Source: Marinovum sp048263515 (GTDB lineage: Bacteria > Pseudomonadota > Alphaproteobacteria > Rhodobacterales > Rhodobacteraceae). Taken from it: a stretch of DNA of 64,000 nt. Below, piece by piece: positions 19,321 to 27,667 of this stretch (positions within the stretch are counted from its first letter, which is position 1; each line of letters opens with the position of its first letter). The notes under the pieces were generated by a model. The model was given only the letters and a program-made list of their open reading frames with translations. It did not search any database and had not been told where the DNA came from. The position numbers and the translations under genes are program-made. The stretch is taken from NCBI RefSeq assembly GCF_048263515.1, contig NZ_JBLXEC010000006.1, positions 62,001 through 126,000 on the forward strand. Direction: 5' to 3'.

Positions 19321-20217
19321 ATGGATCCCTGGGATGATTTCCGCGTTTTCCTGGCGGTGGCGCGGCAGGAAAGCCTGTCAGCAGCGGGTCGCGCGCTCAA
19401 GATCGATCCGGCCACGGTCGGCCGCCGGGTGGCGCGGCTCGAGCAGCGGCTGGGCCAGCCGCTCTTTGCCAAGTCGCCGCAGGGCTATGCGCTGACCGAT
19501 GCCGGCCAGAGGCTGCTGCCGCATGCGGAGCAGGCCGAACAGGCCACGCAAGGGGCCGTGGAGGCTTTGGCGGGGGCGGCCGAAGGTCTGACCGGACAGA
19601 TCCGCATCGGCGCGCCGGACGGGTGTGCCAACTTCCTGCTGCCGCGGGTCTGCGCCGCGCTGTCGCGCGACAACCCAGAGCTCGAGATCCAGATCCTCAG
19701 CCAGCCACGCGTGGTCAACCTGTCCAAGCGCGAGGCGGACCTCGCGATCTCGGTCAGCCCACCCACGGCCGGGCGGCTCAGTGTTCAGAAGATCGCCGAC
19801 TACCGCCTGCATATCGCCGCCTCTGAAGAGTACCTTGCCGAGCGGCCGCCGATCCGCACGCCCGCAGACCTCTCGCAGCACCGGATCGTCGGCTATATCG
19901 CGGACATGATCTTCGATCGCGAACTCGACTACCTGTCGGAACTGGGGCTCGACCAAGTGCACCTGGCGTCGAACTCGGTCTCGGTGCAGCTCAACTGGCT
20001 GCGCCAGGGTGGCGGGGTCGGGATCGTGCATGACTTTGCGCTGCCCTTCGCGCCAGAGTTGCGCAAGGTGCTCGACCACGAGATCTCGCTGACCCGCGCC
20101 TTCTACCTGGTGCGCCATGCCGACGACCGGCGGCTCGACCGGATGAACCGCTTTGCCGCCGCGCTGGTGGCGGAAATGCGCGACGAAGTGGCCCGGCTCG
20201 AGGCTCTGGCAGAATAA
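19321..20217 (+). CDS. LysR-family regulator, probable regulator of mmsA
   Basis: 298 aa from the ATG at 19321. The N-terminal winged helix-turn-helix includes FLAVARQESLSAAGRALKID and TVGRRVARLEQRLGQPLF; the effector domain (about 90-295) has IRIGAPDGCANFLLPRVCAAL. It is transcribed divergently from mmsA across about 100 bp holding a T-N11-A palindrome. By the usual LysR arrangement it should control mmsA in response to a pathway metabolite; this is inference from position. Confidence 0.85.
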   Translation: MDPWDDFRVFLAVARQESLSAAGRALKIDPATVGRRVARLEQRLGQPLFAKSPQGYALTDAGQRLLPHAEQAEQATQGAVEALAGAAEGLTGQIRIGAPDGCANFLLPRVCAALSRDNPELEIQILSQPRVVNLSKREADLAISVSPPTAGRLSVQKIADYRLHIAASEEYLAERPPIRTPADLSQHRIVGYIADMIFDRELDYLSELGLDQVHLASNSVSVQLNWLRQGGGVGIVHDFALPFAPELRKVLDHEISLTRAFYLVRHADDRRLDRMNRFAAALVAEMRDEVARLEALAE

Positions 20218-20290
20218 GTCTTTAGGATTGCTTGACAGAAGAAGGCCTTGGGGGAAAGCTGAGGGGAACACGCAAGGCAAGGAGCACGTG

Positions 20291-20728
20291 ATGCTGGTCC
20301 AGCAAATTCTCAAGTCCAAGGCAGATACGACGGTCTTCACCGTGTCTCCGGGCACCCTGGTCTCGGAGGCCGTGGCCATCCTCGCCGAAAAGCGCATCGG
20401 GACGGTGATCATCTCGGATGACGGCGGCAAGACCGCGTCGGGCATCCTGTCGGAACGCGACGTGGTGCGCGAGCTGGCCAAGAACGGCCCCGCCTGCCTG
20501 TCAGACAAGGTCGAGGATCACATGACCAGCAATCTCGAGACCACCACCCGCGACGAACAGGCCGACAACGTGCTGGCCCGGATGACCGAAGGCCGCTTCC
20601 GCCACATGCCGGTGGTCGAGGGCGGGGCGCTGGTCGGGCTGATCACGCTGGGCGACGTCGTCAAGGCGCGGCTGTCGGAACTGGCGATGGAGAAGGACGC
20701 GCTGGAAGGCATGATCATGGGGCATTAG
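20291..20728 (+). CDS. Tandem CBS-domain protein
   Basis: 145 aa from the ATG at 20291 after AAGGAGCACGTG. Two CBS domains: about residues 1-65 (TVSEAV-like segment TLVSEAVAILAEKRIGTVII and GILSERDVVREL) and 75-140 (DNVLARMTEGRFRHMPVVEG, LITLGDVVKARL). Such stand-alone pairs bind adenine nucleotides and act as energy or signal sensors. There is no attached enzyme domain. It follows the LysR gene by 73 bp on the same strand. Confidence 0.85.
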   Translation: MLVQQILKSKADTTVFTVSPGTLVSEAVAILAEKRIGTVIISDDGGKTASGILSERDVVRELAKNGPACLSDKVEDHMTSNLETTTRDEQADNVLARMTEGRFRHMPVVEGGALVGLITLGDVVKARLSELAMEKDALEGMIMGH

Positions 20729-20826
20729 GTCCAAGATCGCGACGCGATCCGAGGATGCGGTTGACTTTGCGCCATCCGGCGCGGCATTCATCCGCCCAGT
20801 GACACGACCCGAACGGCGGACCTTCC

Positions 20827-21321
20827 ATGCGCATCGGCCTTTATCCCGGCACCTTCGACCCGATCACCGAAGGCCATATCGACATCATCCGCCGCGCGAC
20901 CGTTCTGGTCGATCGGCTGGTCATCGGCGTCGCGATCAACCGCGACAAGGGCCCCTTGTTCACGCTCGAAGAGCGGGTGGCGATGATCGAGCGCGAATGC
21001 GCCGTGTTGTCCGAGCAGACTGGCGTCGAGATCGTGGTGCATCCCTTCGAGAACCTGCTGATCGACTGCGCCCGCGATGTCGGCGCCGCGGTGATCGTGC
21101 GCGGCCTGCGGGCGGTGGCGGATTTCGAATATGAATTCCAGATGGTCGGGATGAACCGGGCGCTCGACGATTCCATCGAGACGGTCTTTCTGATGGCCGA
21201 GGCGCGGCATCAGGCGATTGCCTCGAAGCTGGTCAAGGAAATCGCGCGGCTGGGCGGTGACGTGAGCAAGTTCGTCACACCGGCGGTGCATGACGCCCTG
21301 ACCGAGCGCTTTTCCAAATAA
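20827..21321 (+). CDS. coaD: Pantetheine-phosphate adenylyltransferase
   Basis: 164 aa, normal for CoaD. The nucleotidyltransferase motif is YPGTFDPITEGHIDII (T-x-G-H), and IVRGLRAVADFEYEFQMVGMN is the family core. The C-terminal part has the alphaproteobacterial MAEARHQAIASKLVKEIA in place of the textbook ISSTKVR-type segment. It transfers AMP from ATP to 4'-phosphopantetheine, the penultimate CoA step. It is cytoplasmic and hexameric in homologues. A GC hairpin (CGCCCC and GGGGCG, 21324-21344) directly follows the stop. Confidence 0.93.
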   Translation: MRIGLYPGTFDPITEGHIDIIRRATVLVDRLVIGVAINRDKGPLFTLEERVAMIERECAVLSEQTGVEIVVHPFENLLIDCARDVGAAVIVRGLRAVADFEYEFQMVGMNRALDDSIETVFLMAEARHQAIASKLVKEIARLGGDVSKFVTPAVHDALTERFSK

Positions 21322-21374
21322 AAACGCCCCAGGGTGGCCGGGGCGCGGGGTCTTTCAGGCTGCGGTGTGACGCA

Positions 21375-21539
21375 TCAGGCGCCATAGACCGCCCGCGCCG
21401 CGATCCGATCTGCATCGAACCGGTCGATGTTCAGGTCTTCGGCAATCTCGCGCGGCAGGTTGCGGAGTTCACTGGCAGTGCGACGGTAGGCCAGGTGTTT
21501 CTGGACGCGGGCGCGCAGGGTGGTGATGTTCTGTGTCAT
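21375..21539 (-). CDS. DUF1127-like small protein, 54 aa
   Basis: A short frame starting MTQNITTLRARVQKHLAYRR with the DUF1127-like core ASELRNLPREIAEDLNIDRF. Arginine-rich DUF1127 peptides in alphaproteobacteria bind RNA or affect phosphate and stress responses in the few cases studied. It is transcribed convergently to coaD. The 478-bp stretch upstream of it (21540-22017) shows no gene apart from the gap terminator. Confidence 0.7.
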   Translation of the reverse strand: MTQNITTLRARVQKHLAYRRTASELRNLPREIAEDLNIDRFDADRIAARAVYGA

Positions 21540-21962
21540 GTGACGTTCCTTGGTTTGATCTGTCTGGCGCGTCTCTGCGCCGGTTACAGGAGGGATATGG
21601 GGGGTATTGCCAACGGAACAATCGCCGGGGCTGCATTGCCGCTATGCATCAGGTGCACGGGGCAGGGCGTTGGTCTGCAAGGGAAAATCCGGCTGGTTCG
21701 GTTCAGGCGCGGGATCAAGGCCGCAGGCCGGCGGGCCATTGCCGATGCGCCCCCCGGCACGACGATTGGTTAAACGTCAGCGCATCACTCATTCAATGCG
21801 CGCCAGTGGCCGGGATAAAATGCGCAGACCCAAAGTTGGCTCGCCGCACCGCGGCCCGTCGATGGCGCGTCTTGTGCCCTAGGTCTGACGCCCCGGCGCG
21901 GAACAAGGCCGCAGGCCGCCGCCCCGCGGCCCGGTGATGGCGCGGCTCATCTCTCAAAACGA

Positions 21963-21995
21963 AACCGCCCCCGCAGGCGACCTGCGGGGGCGGTT
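21963..21995 (-). terminator. Intrinsic terminator of gap1
   Basis: Perfect 15-bp arms AACCGCCCCCGCAGG and CCTGCGGGGGCGGTT with a 3-nt loop, 23 bp after the gap1 stop; reads TTTCGTTTTG downstream on the minus strand. Confidence 0.8.
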
Positions 21996-22017
21996 CCTCA
22001 CTCGACAGGTGTCAGCC

Positions 22018-23019
22018 TCAGATCAGCTTGCCCATCGCAACGGCGGTATCGGCCATGCGGTTGGAGAAGCCCCATTCGTTGTCATACCAGCTCAGGATCC
22101 GCACCATGGTGCCTTCCATGACCTTGGTCTGGTCGCAATGGAACACCGAGGAATGCGGGTCGTGGTTGAAATCCGACGACACCAGCGGCTTGTCGGTATA
22201 GCCGAGGATGCCTTTCAGCGGGCCGTCTGCCGCCGCGCGGATCGCGTTGTTGATCTCTTCGACCGAGGTCTCGCGCGCGGCCTCGAAGGTCAGGTCGACA
22301 ACCGAGACGTTGGGCGTCGGAACCCGGATCGCCACGCCGTCGAGCTTGCCGTTGAGCTCGGGCAGCACCAGACCCACGGCCTTGGCGGCACCGGTCGAGG
22401 TCGGGATCATCGACAGCGCCGCGGCGCGGGCGCGGTAGAGGTCCTTGTGCATCGTGTCCAGCGTCGGCTGGTCGCCGGTGTAGCTGTGGATCGTGGTCAT
22501 GAAGCCGCGTTTGATGCCGATCTCGTCGTTCAGCACCTTGGCCACCGGCGAGAGACAGTTGGTGGTGCAGGACGCGTTCGAGACGATCAGGTCGTCGCCG
22601 GTCAGCGTGTCGTGGTTGACGCCATAGACGATGGTCTTGTCGGCATCCTTGCCCGGCGCCGAAATCAGCACCCGCGAGGAACCATTGTCGAGATGCGCCT
22701 GGCAGGCCTCTTTCGAGGTGAAGATGCCGGTGCATTCCAGCACGACATCGACGTCTTTCCAGGGCAGGTCGGCAGGGTTGCGCTCGGCGGAGACGCGCAT
22801 CTTGCCGCGGCCGACGTCGATCCAGTCGTCACCGGTGGTCACCTCGGCCGGGAAACGGCCGTGCACGCTGTCGAATTGCAGCAGGTGCGCATTGGTTTCG
22901 ACCGGGCCCAGATCGTTGATGGCCACGACTTCGATGTCGGTCCGGCCGCTTTCGATGATGGCGCGCAGAACGTTGCGGCCGATGCGTCCAAATCCGTTGA
23001 TGGCAACTTTAACAGCCAT
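22018..23019 (-). CDS. gap: Glyceraldehyde-3-phosphate dehydrogenase, NAD type
   Basis: 333 aa. NAD-binding start VAINGFGRIGRNVLRA, the cofactor-pocket Asp in VVAINDLG (about residue 35), catalytic Cys in SNASCTTNC (about 150) and ending DNEWGFSNRM. The Asp is the residue that favours NAD+ over NADP+, so this is the likely glycolytic enzyme. A second paralog at 26461-27465 has Ala at that position. A LacI-like operator candidate lies at 23083-23096 and a strong terminator follows. A 47-aa membrane protein gene is immediately upstream on the same strand. Confidence 0.95.
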   Translation of the reverse strand: MAVKVAINGFGRIGRNVLRAIIESGRTDIEVVAINDLGPVETNAHLLQFDSVHGRFPAEVTTGDDWIDVGRGKMRVSAERNPADLPWKDVDVVLECTGIFTSKEACQAHLDNGSSRVLISAPGKDADKTIVYGVNHDTLTGDDLIVSNASCTTNCLSPVAKVLNDEIGIKRGFMTTIHSYTGDQPTLDTMHKDLYRARAAALSMIPTSTGAAKAVGLVLPELNGKLDGVAIRVPTPNVSVVDLTFEAARETSVEEINNAIRAAADGPLKGILGYTDKPLVSSDFNHDPHSSVFHCDQTKVMEGTMVRILSWYDNEWGFSNRMADTAVAMGKLI

Positions 23020-23082
23020 GATAATCTCCTAGCTTCGCGCAAAGTGGCAGGGCAGACGGGGCCGCCCGACGATTCCGGTTTC

Positions 23083-23096
23083 CGTTAACGCTAACA
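23083..23096. promoter_or_regulatory. LacI-like operator candidate before gap1
   Basis: CGTTAACGCTAACA matches the palindromic pattern TGNTANCGNTANCA at all fixed positions but the first. It lies 64-77 bp upstream of gap1; similar sites lie before gap2 and the indolepyruvate oxidoreductase. Confidence 0.45.
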
Positions 23097-23128
23097 AACT
23101 CATTTGGCCTCCAGAGTCAACGCCGGCC

Positions 23129-23272
23129 TCAGCGCCAGAAGGCGACCCAATCCAGCAGCGTCAGGAATTTCTTGGCCAGAAACAGAAAGTTCTCGGTGCC
23201 GGTCAAGGCATAGGTCGCCCCGATGGCGACCAGAATGGACAGTCCCAGATAGAGGGCAATTCGGTTTGTCAT
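23129..23272 (-). CDS. Small membrane protein, 47 aa
   Basis: From the ATG at 23272 the product begins MTNRIALYLGLSILVAIGAT and has one clear transmembrane segment (about residues 6-25), a short loop TGTENF, and a second amphipathic or hydrophobic helix, FLAKKFLTLLDWVAFW. It lies 109 bp upstream of gap1 on the same strand, with the operator candidate between them. No function is known; the position suggests shared regulation or simply an independent small gene. Confidence 0.6.
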   Translation of the reverse strand: MTNRIALYLGLSILVAIGATYALTGTENFLFLAKKFLTLLDWVAFWR

Positions 23273-23404
23273 GGCGACCGGCTCCGCTTTGCGGTCAGCC
23301 TGCCGCAAGGTGACGCACGGGGCAACCGGCAAATTTGGCACTAGGCGCATCAGCGGATCGGTGGCACCCTCTCAGGTATATTTGATCGCTTCGAGGATAC
23401 CGTC

Positions 23405-25198
23405 ATGAGAGATTTTATCGGCGCCCTGGCGCTTGCCTCCCTTGCCGCGCTGCCGGCTCTGGCCCGGCAGGCCACCGACGACGTCGCCCCAGAGGCCGAG
23501 GTCGAGGTTTCCACCGCCTTCGAGAGCCTCTCGGCCGAGGCCCGGGCCGCGATGGAGGCCAAGTCCGCCGGCCAGCCGGTCACGGCGCAGGACTGGATGG
23601 TGGTGGCCGCCAACCCGCTGGCGGTCGAGGCCGGGGCAGAGGTTCTGGCCAATGGCGGCACGGCAGCGGATGCCATGGTGGCGGTGCAGGCGGTTCTGGG
23701 GCTGGTCGAGCCGCAATCCTCGGGCCTCGGCGGCGGTTCCTTCCTCGTCTGGTATGACGGCCAGAGCGGCCAGATCACCACGCTCGACGGCCGCGAGACC
23801 GCGCCGCTGGCCGCCACGCCGCGGCTGTTCCAGACCGCCGAGGGCGAGCCGCTGGGCTTCTTCGATGCGGTGGTCGGCGGGCTCTCGGTCGGCACGCCGG
23901 GCACGCCGCGGCTGATGGAGGTGGCGCATCGCCGCTGGGGCAAGGCCAACTGGGGGGACCTCTTCGGGCAGGCCATCGTGTATGCCACCGAAGGTTTCCC
24001 GGTCTCGCCGCGGCTGGCCGAGCTGATCGCCGCCGATGCCGACCGGCTGGGCCGCTTCCCGGACACGGCCGAATATTTCATGCCCGAAGGCCGCCCGCTG
24101 GTCGAAGGCAACATCCTGTTCAACAACGCCTATGCCGACACCCTGCGCCGGATCGCCGAGGGCGGGGCGGATGCCTTCTACACCGGGCCCGTGGCCGAGG
24201 ACATCGTCGCCACCGTGCGCAATGCCGAGGGCAACCCCGGGGTGCTTTCGACCACCGACTTGGCGCTCTATCAGGTCAAGGAGCGGCCGGCGGTCTGCGT
24301 GCCCTACCGCGCGCATGAGGTCTGCGGCATGGGGCCGCCGTCGTCCGGCGCGCTGACCGTCGGGCAGATCCTCGGGATGCTGGAGCATTACGACCTGGCC
24401 GCGCTTGGCGCCGAGTCGGCAGAGGCCTGGCGGCTGATCGGCGATGCCTCGCGTTTGGCCTTTGCCGACCGTGGCCGCTACATGGCCGACAGCGATTTCG
24501 TGCCGGTGCCGGTGGGCGGGCTGGTCGCCGCGCCGTATCTGGAGGAACGCTCCAAGCTGCTGTCGGGCGACGATGCCCTGCCAGAGGTCAGCCCCGGCAC
24601 GCCGGAATATGACCACGCGCTGCTTTGGGCCGATGACGAGAGCCTCGAGCTGCCCTCGACCTCGCATATCTCGATCGTCGACAGCATGGGCAATGCGCTG
24701 TCGATGACCACCACCATCGAAAACGGCTTCGGCTCACGACTCTTCGTGCGGGGCTTCCTGCTCAACAACGAGTTGACCGACTTCTCCTTCCGCACCCATT
24801 CCGACGGCATGCCGATTGCCAACCGGGTGGCGCCGGGCAAGCGGCCGCGCTCGTCGATGTCGCCGACCATCGTGCTCAAGGACGGTGCGCCGGTGCTGGT
24901 GACCGGCAGCCCTGGCGGCAGCCGGATCATCGGCTACGTGGCGCAATCGATCATCGCGGTGCTCGACTGGGGGATGGACGTGCAGCAGGCGGTGGCCATG
25001 CCGCATCTGGTCAACCGCTTCGGCACCTATGACGTCGAAGAGGGCACCACCGCGGCCAATCTGACCACCGCGCTTGAAGAGCTGGGTTTCGAGGTCAGTG
25101 CCCGCGGGCTCACGTCAGGCCTGCATGCGATTTCGCTGGGCGAGACCCTGTCTGGCGGGGCGGACCCGCGTCGGGAAGGTATTGCTCTGGGGCAGTGA
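23405..25198 (+). CDS. ggt: Gamma-glutamyltransferase
   Basis: 597 aa. An N-terminal signal peptide (about 1-20, ending ALARQ) sends it to the periplasm. The large-subunit substrate Arg region is LDGRETAPLAA; autoprocessing would occur before Thr about 419 in ELPSTSHISIVD, where family members have TTH. The small subunit shows MTTTIENGFGSRLF and SPGGSRIIGYV. It hydrolyses or transfers the gamma-glutamyl group of glutathione. The 3' end overlaps the convergent LuxR gene by 89 bp. Confidence 0.92.
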   Translation: MRDFIGALALASLAALPALARQATDDVAPEAEVEVSTAFESLSAEARAAMEAKSAGQPVTAQDWMVVAANPLAVEAGAEVLANGGTAADAMVAVQAVLGLVEPQSSGLGGGSFLVWYDGQSGQITTLDGRETAPLAATPRLFQTAEGEPLGFFDAVVGGLSVGTPGTPRLMEVAHRRWGKANWGDLFGQAIVYATEGFPVSPRLAELIAADADRLGRFPDTAEYFMPEGRPLVEGNILFNNAYADTLRRIAEGGADAFYTGPVAEDIVATVRNAEGNPGVLSTTDLALYQVKERPAVCVPYRAHEVCGMGPPSSGALTVGQILGMLEHYDLAALGAESAEAWRLIGDASRLAFADRGRYMADSDFVPVPVGGLVAAPYLEERSKLLSGDDALPEVSPGTPEYDHALLWADDESLELPSTSHISIVDSMGNALSMTTTIENGFGSRLFVRGFLLNNELTDFSFRTHSDGMPIANRVAPGKRPRSSMSPTIVLKDGAPVLVTGSPGGSRIIGYVAQSIIAVLDWGMDVQQAVAMPHLVNRFGTYDVEEGTTAANLTTALEELGFEVSARGLTSGLHAISLGETLSGGADPRREGIALGQ

Positions 25199-25718
25199 CC
25201 TCCGGCGCCCCCGCGCCATTGAGAAGCGGCGCCTGCATCAGGTCTTCGATCAGCAGACTGAGCAGCGCGCCGCGACCGGCCACACCGGCCTTGCGATAGA
25301 TCGCGTTGAGCTGCGATTTGACCGTTCCCTCGGCCGAGCCACGATGGCCGGCGATCTCGGGGATGGTCAGCCCCTTGAGGGTGAAGAGCGCCACGTCACG
25401 TTCCGCCGGGGTCAGCGCCCAGGCCTCGAAATGGCGCTCCATGACCTCGTGCAATTCTCCGGCGGCAATGCTGACCTGGCGTTGAAGCGCGCTCTGGCTC
25501 TGCAGCAACATGCGCAGGTAACGCAGCTGGAAGAAGATCGCCAGAACCAGCGTCAGGGTGATCAGCGCCTCGGGGATGAAATCGGCCTCTCCGGGCGCGC
25601 GCCAGCCTTCGGTCCAGGCGTCGTAGAGGATATCGCCGACGAAATACCCGACGCTAAGGATTTGCGCCAGGATTGCCAGCGCGAGGGTGCGCGGCCGTTG
25701 GGTCGAGGTCAGGGCCAT
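25110..25718 (-). CDS. Membrane-anchored LuxR-type HTH regulator
   Basis: About 202 aa from the ATG at 25718 (upstream in-frame starts at 25736 and 25754 are possible). Two hydrophobic segments come first (TLALAILAQILSVGYFVGD and ALITLTLVLAIFFQL), then a charged linker, then a GerE helix-turn-helix (LTPAERDVALFTLKGLTIPEI, EGTVKSQLNAIYRKAGV, about residues 107-165). The DNA-binding part thus sits on the inner face of the membrane. It overlaps the b561-like gene upstream by about 65 bp and the convergent ggt by 89 bp, so the first two are probably co-translated. Confidence 0.78.
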   Translation of the reverse strand: MALTSTQRPRTLALAILAQILSVGYFVGDILYDAWTEGWRAPGEADFIPEALITLTLVLAIFFQLRYLRMLLQSQSALQRQVSIAAGELHEVMERHFEAWALTPAERDVALFTLKGLTIPEIAGHRGSAEGTVKSQLNAIYRKAGVAGRGALLSLLIEDLMQAPLLNGAGAPEVTAPEQYLPDAGPPRQTGSRPAKSHAGLT

Positions 25719-26265
25719 TGTCCCAGTATAGGTCATCGGGCAGGGGTTTGACACCGCTCAGCACCGCCCAAACCAGGTTGACCCGGTAGTGCAGGCTGGC
25801 CCAGAGGAGACCGGCCATATAGGCGGCGAGCGTGACGGCGAACACCAGCGTCAGGGCCTCGTGCAGCGGCTCCAGCGTCGTCTGCGCGCTCATCGCCATC
25901 GCCGCACCGCTGAGCACCAACAGGGCCAGCGTTGCCAGCAGGACAAGGCTCATGGCCGCGCCGATGGGCGAGGGTCCGAGGTCGTAGCGCTTCTCACTCT
26001 GCATCAGGTCGGCGATCTGGAGGCGGATCTCGTCGCGCCCGGGCCAGAGCGCCGCCAACGACGCGCTGTGCGGTCCCACCAGCCCCCAGAGCAGCCGCAG
26101 GATCAGGCAGAGCCCGAGGGTGGCCCCGGCCAGCATATGCGCGCTGCCATCGTCCTCGGTGACAAGGGCGGCGAGGGTGCTGGCGATCAGCACCCAGCGC
26201 AGCGCCAGCTGCAGAGGGTCGCAGGTGCGAAAGGCTCTGGTCGGCGAAAGGAGGGCATGCGGCAT
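25654..26265 (-). CDS. Cytochrome b561-like membrane protein
   Basis: 203 aa from the ATG at 26265. Four hydrophobic helices are visible (about residues 18-35, 42-62, 98-120, 130-152). Family marks are CDPLQLALRWVLIAS, SAHMLAGATLGLCLILRLLW and AAYMAGLLWASLHYR. The first helix has Arg where b561 proteins usually have the heme-ligand His (LLHW becomes LALRW), so one heme site may be missing. Its 3' end overlaps the membrane LuxR gene, suggesting that redox state or an electron carrier feeds that regulator; this is inference. Confidence 0.75.
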   Translation of the reverse strand: MPHALLSPTRAFRTCDPLQLALRWVLIASTLAALVTEDDGSAHMLAGATLGLCLILRLLWGLVGPHSASLAALWPGRDEIRLQIADLMQSEKRYDLGPSPIGAAMSLVLLATLALLVLSGAAMAMSAQTTLEPLHEALTLVFAVTLAAYMAGLLWASLHYRVNLVWAVLSGVKPLPDDLYWDNGPDLDPTAAHPRAGNPGANP

Positions 26266-26408
26266 GGGGCGTCCTGCGGATGGGGTCTGACACTGCCCTG
26301 ACACTGCCGTGTGACAGTTTCATGAGACATCACCCAAAGAGGCAAAATCACCGGCTATAACTTTGGTTCACCGCCGGGTTTCCGCCCTGACCCCGGCACC
26401 CACGCATG

Positions 26409-26436
26409 AAAAAGCCCGCCGGAGCAACCGGCGGGC
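26409..26436 (-). terminator. Intrinsic terminator of gap2
   Basis: Arms GCCCGCCGG and CCGGCGGGC with loop AGCAA; five A on the plus strand give the T-run. It is 25 bp after the gap2 stop. Confidence 0.85.
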
Positions 26437-26460
26437 GTCATCAGTCGTGCTGAGGGAAAA

Positions 26461-27465
26461 TCAGTGCAGCAGCCGGCCCATGGCGGCGGCGACATCGGCC
26501 ATGCGCACCGAAAAGCCCCATTCGTTGTCGTACCAGGCCAGCACCCGTACGGTGCGGCCGCCGACAACCTTGGTCTGGTCGGGGGCAAAGATCGAGCTTT
26601 GCGGCGTGTGGTTGAAATCGATGCTCACCTTGGGCTCGGGGTCATAGCCCAGCACCGCGCCCATGTGGCCGGCAGCGGCCTCGCGGACGATCTCGTTGAC
26701 GTCTTCGACGGTGACATCCTTGCCGGCCTCGAAGGTCAGGTCGACGGCCGAGACATTCGGCGTCGGCACCCGCATCGCGGTGCCGTCGAGCTTGCCCTTG
26801 AGGTTGGGCAGCACTTCGCCAAGCGCCTTGGCCGCGCCGGTCGAGGTCGGGATCATCGCCATGGCGGCAGCGCGGGCGCGGTAGAGGTCCTTGTGGCGGC
26901 GGTCCAGCGTCGGCTGGTCGCCGGTGTAGCTGTGGATCGTGGTCATGATGCCGCGCTCGATGCCGATCGCCTCGTCCAGCACCTTGGCCAGCGGCGCCAG
27001 GCAATTGGTGGTGCAGGACCCGTTCGAGATCATCGTGTCGCCGGGGATCAGGTCGCGGTGGTTGACGCCGTAGACCACGGTCTTCTGCACGTTCTTGGCC
27101 GGCGCCGAGATCAGCACCGATTTCGCGCCGCGCTTCTTGTGGACCTCGGCCTTGGCGCCGTCGTTGAACTGGCCGGTGCATTCCAGCACCACGTCGCAGC
27201 CCGACCAGTCAAGCTCGGAGGGATCATAGGTCGAGAACATCTCCATCGGGCCGCGGCCGAGGTCCATGGTGCCATTGGCGACCTTCACCTCGCCGGGGAA
27301 CCGGCCATGGATGCTGTCATAGCGCAGAAGGTGTGCCGAGGTCTCGAGCGGGCCGGTGGCATTGATCTTGACCACCTGCACATCATTGCGCGCGCTTTCG
27401 GCGATATGCGCCAGCGTGCAGCGGCCGATGCGGCCAAATCCGTTGATCCCGACAGTGACAGTCAT
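26461..27465 (-). CDS. Glyceraldehyde-3-phosphate dehydrogenase paralog, probably NADP-using (GapB-like)
   Basis: 334 aa from the ATG at 27465. It keeps the fold and catalytic Cys (SNGSCTTNC, about residue 155) but has VVKINATGP where gap1 has VVAINDLGP; the loss of the pocket Asp to Ala is the change seen in NADP-dependent, gluconeogenic GapB enzymes such as that of Bacillus subtilis. The TGQFNDGAKAEVHKKRG segment also differs from gap1. Four degenerate LacI-like sites (27549-27625) lie upstream. Two GAPDHs with different cofactors would separate glycolysis from gluconeogenesis. Confidence 0.9.
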   Translation of the reverse strand: MTVTVGINGFGRIGRCTLAHIAESARNDVQVVKINATGPLETSAHLLRYDSIHGRFPGEVKVANGTMDLGRGPMEMFSTYDPSELDWSGCDVVLECTGQFNDGAKAEVHKKRGAKSVLISAPAKNVQKTVVYGVNHRDLIPGDTMISNGSCTTNCLAPLAKVLDEAIGIERGIMTTIHSYTGDQPTLDRRHKDLYRARAAAMAMIPTSTGAAKALGEVLPNLKGKLDGTAMRVPTPNVSAVDLTFEAGKDVTVEDVNEIVREAAAGHMGAVLGYDPEPKVSIDFNHTPQSSIFAPDQTKVVGGRTVRVLAWYDNEWGFSVRMADVAAAMGRLLH

Positions 27466-27548
27466 CCGATTTCTCCTGCGCGTTTCCTTGCGGGTGGTGA
27501 TACCGAGCAGGCGCAGCATGTCAAAGGGAAATGCCAGTATTTCCAATG

Positions 27549-27625
27549 TGATAGCGTTAACCGTGGCGGCTGGGCGCATGGTGGCGCTAACCTGTTTGCG
27601 CTATCCCGCCATGGTGGCGATAACA
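27549..27625. promoter_or_regulatory. Cluster of four LacI-like operator candidates
   Basis: Sites at 27549-27562, 27579-27592, 27593-27606 and 27612-27625 fit TGNTNNCGNTANC(A/C) to differing degrees. They share a CG centre and a TAAC or TATC right arm. The cluster lies between the divergent gap2 and DoxX genes. Confidence 0.45.
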
Positions 27626-27667
27626 TCGGTCGCGGGACATTTCAGGCGGCGCGCTAGGTTGCCGGGG

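Noticed and set aside
17675..19495. 606-codon plus-strand frame over mmsA
   Set aside because: Antisense shadow; low-complexity Asp/Val/Gly/Arg pattern and no ribosome site.
21540..21962. Overlapping short plus-strand frames in the gap before gap1's terminator
   Set aside because: Three mutually overlapping frames, no ribosome sites, no family resemblance.
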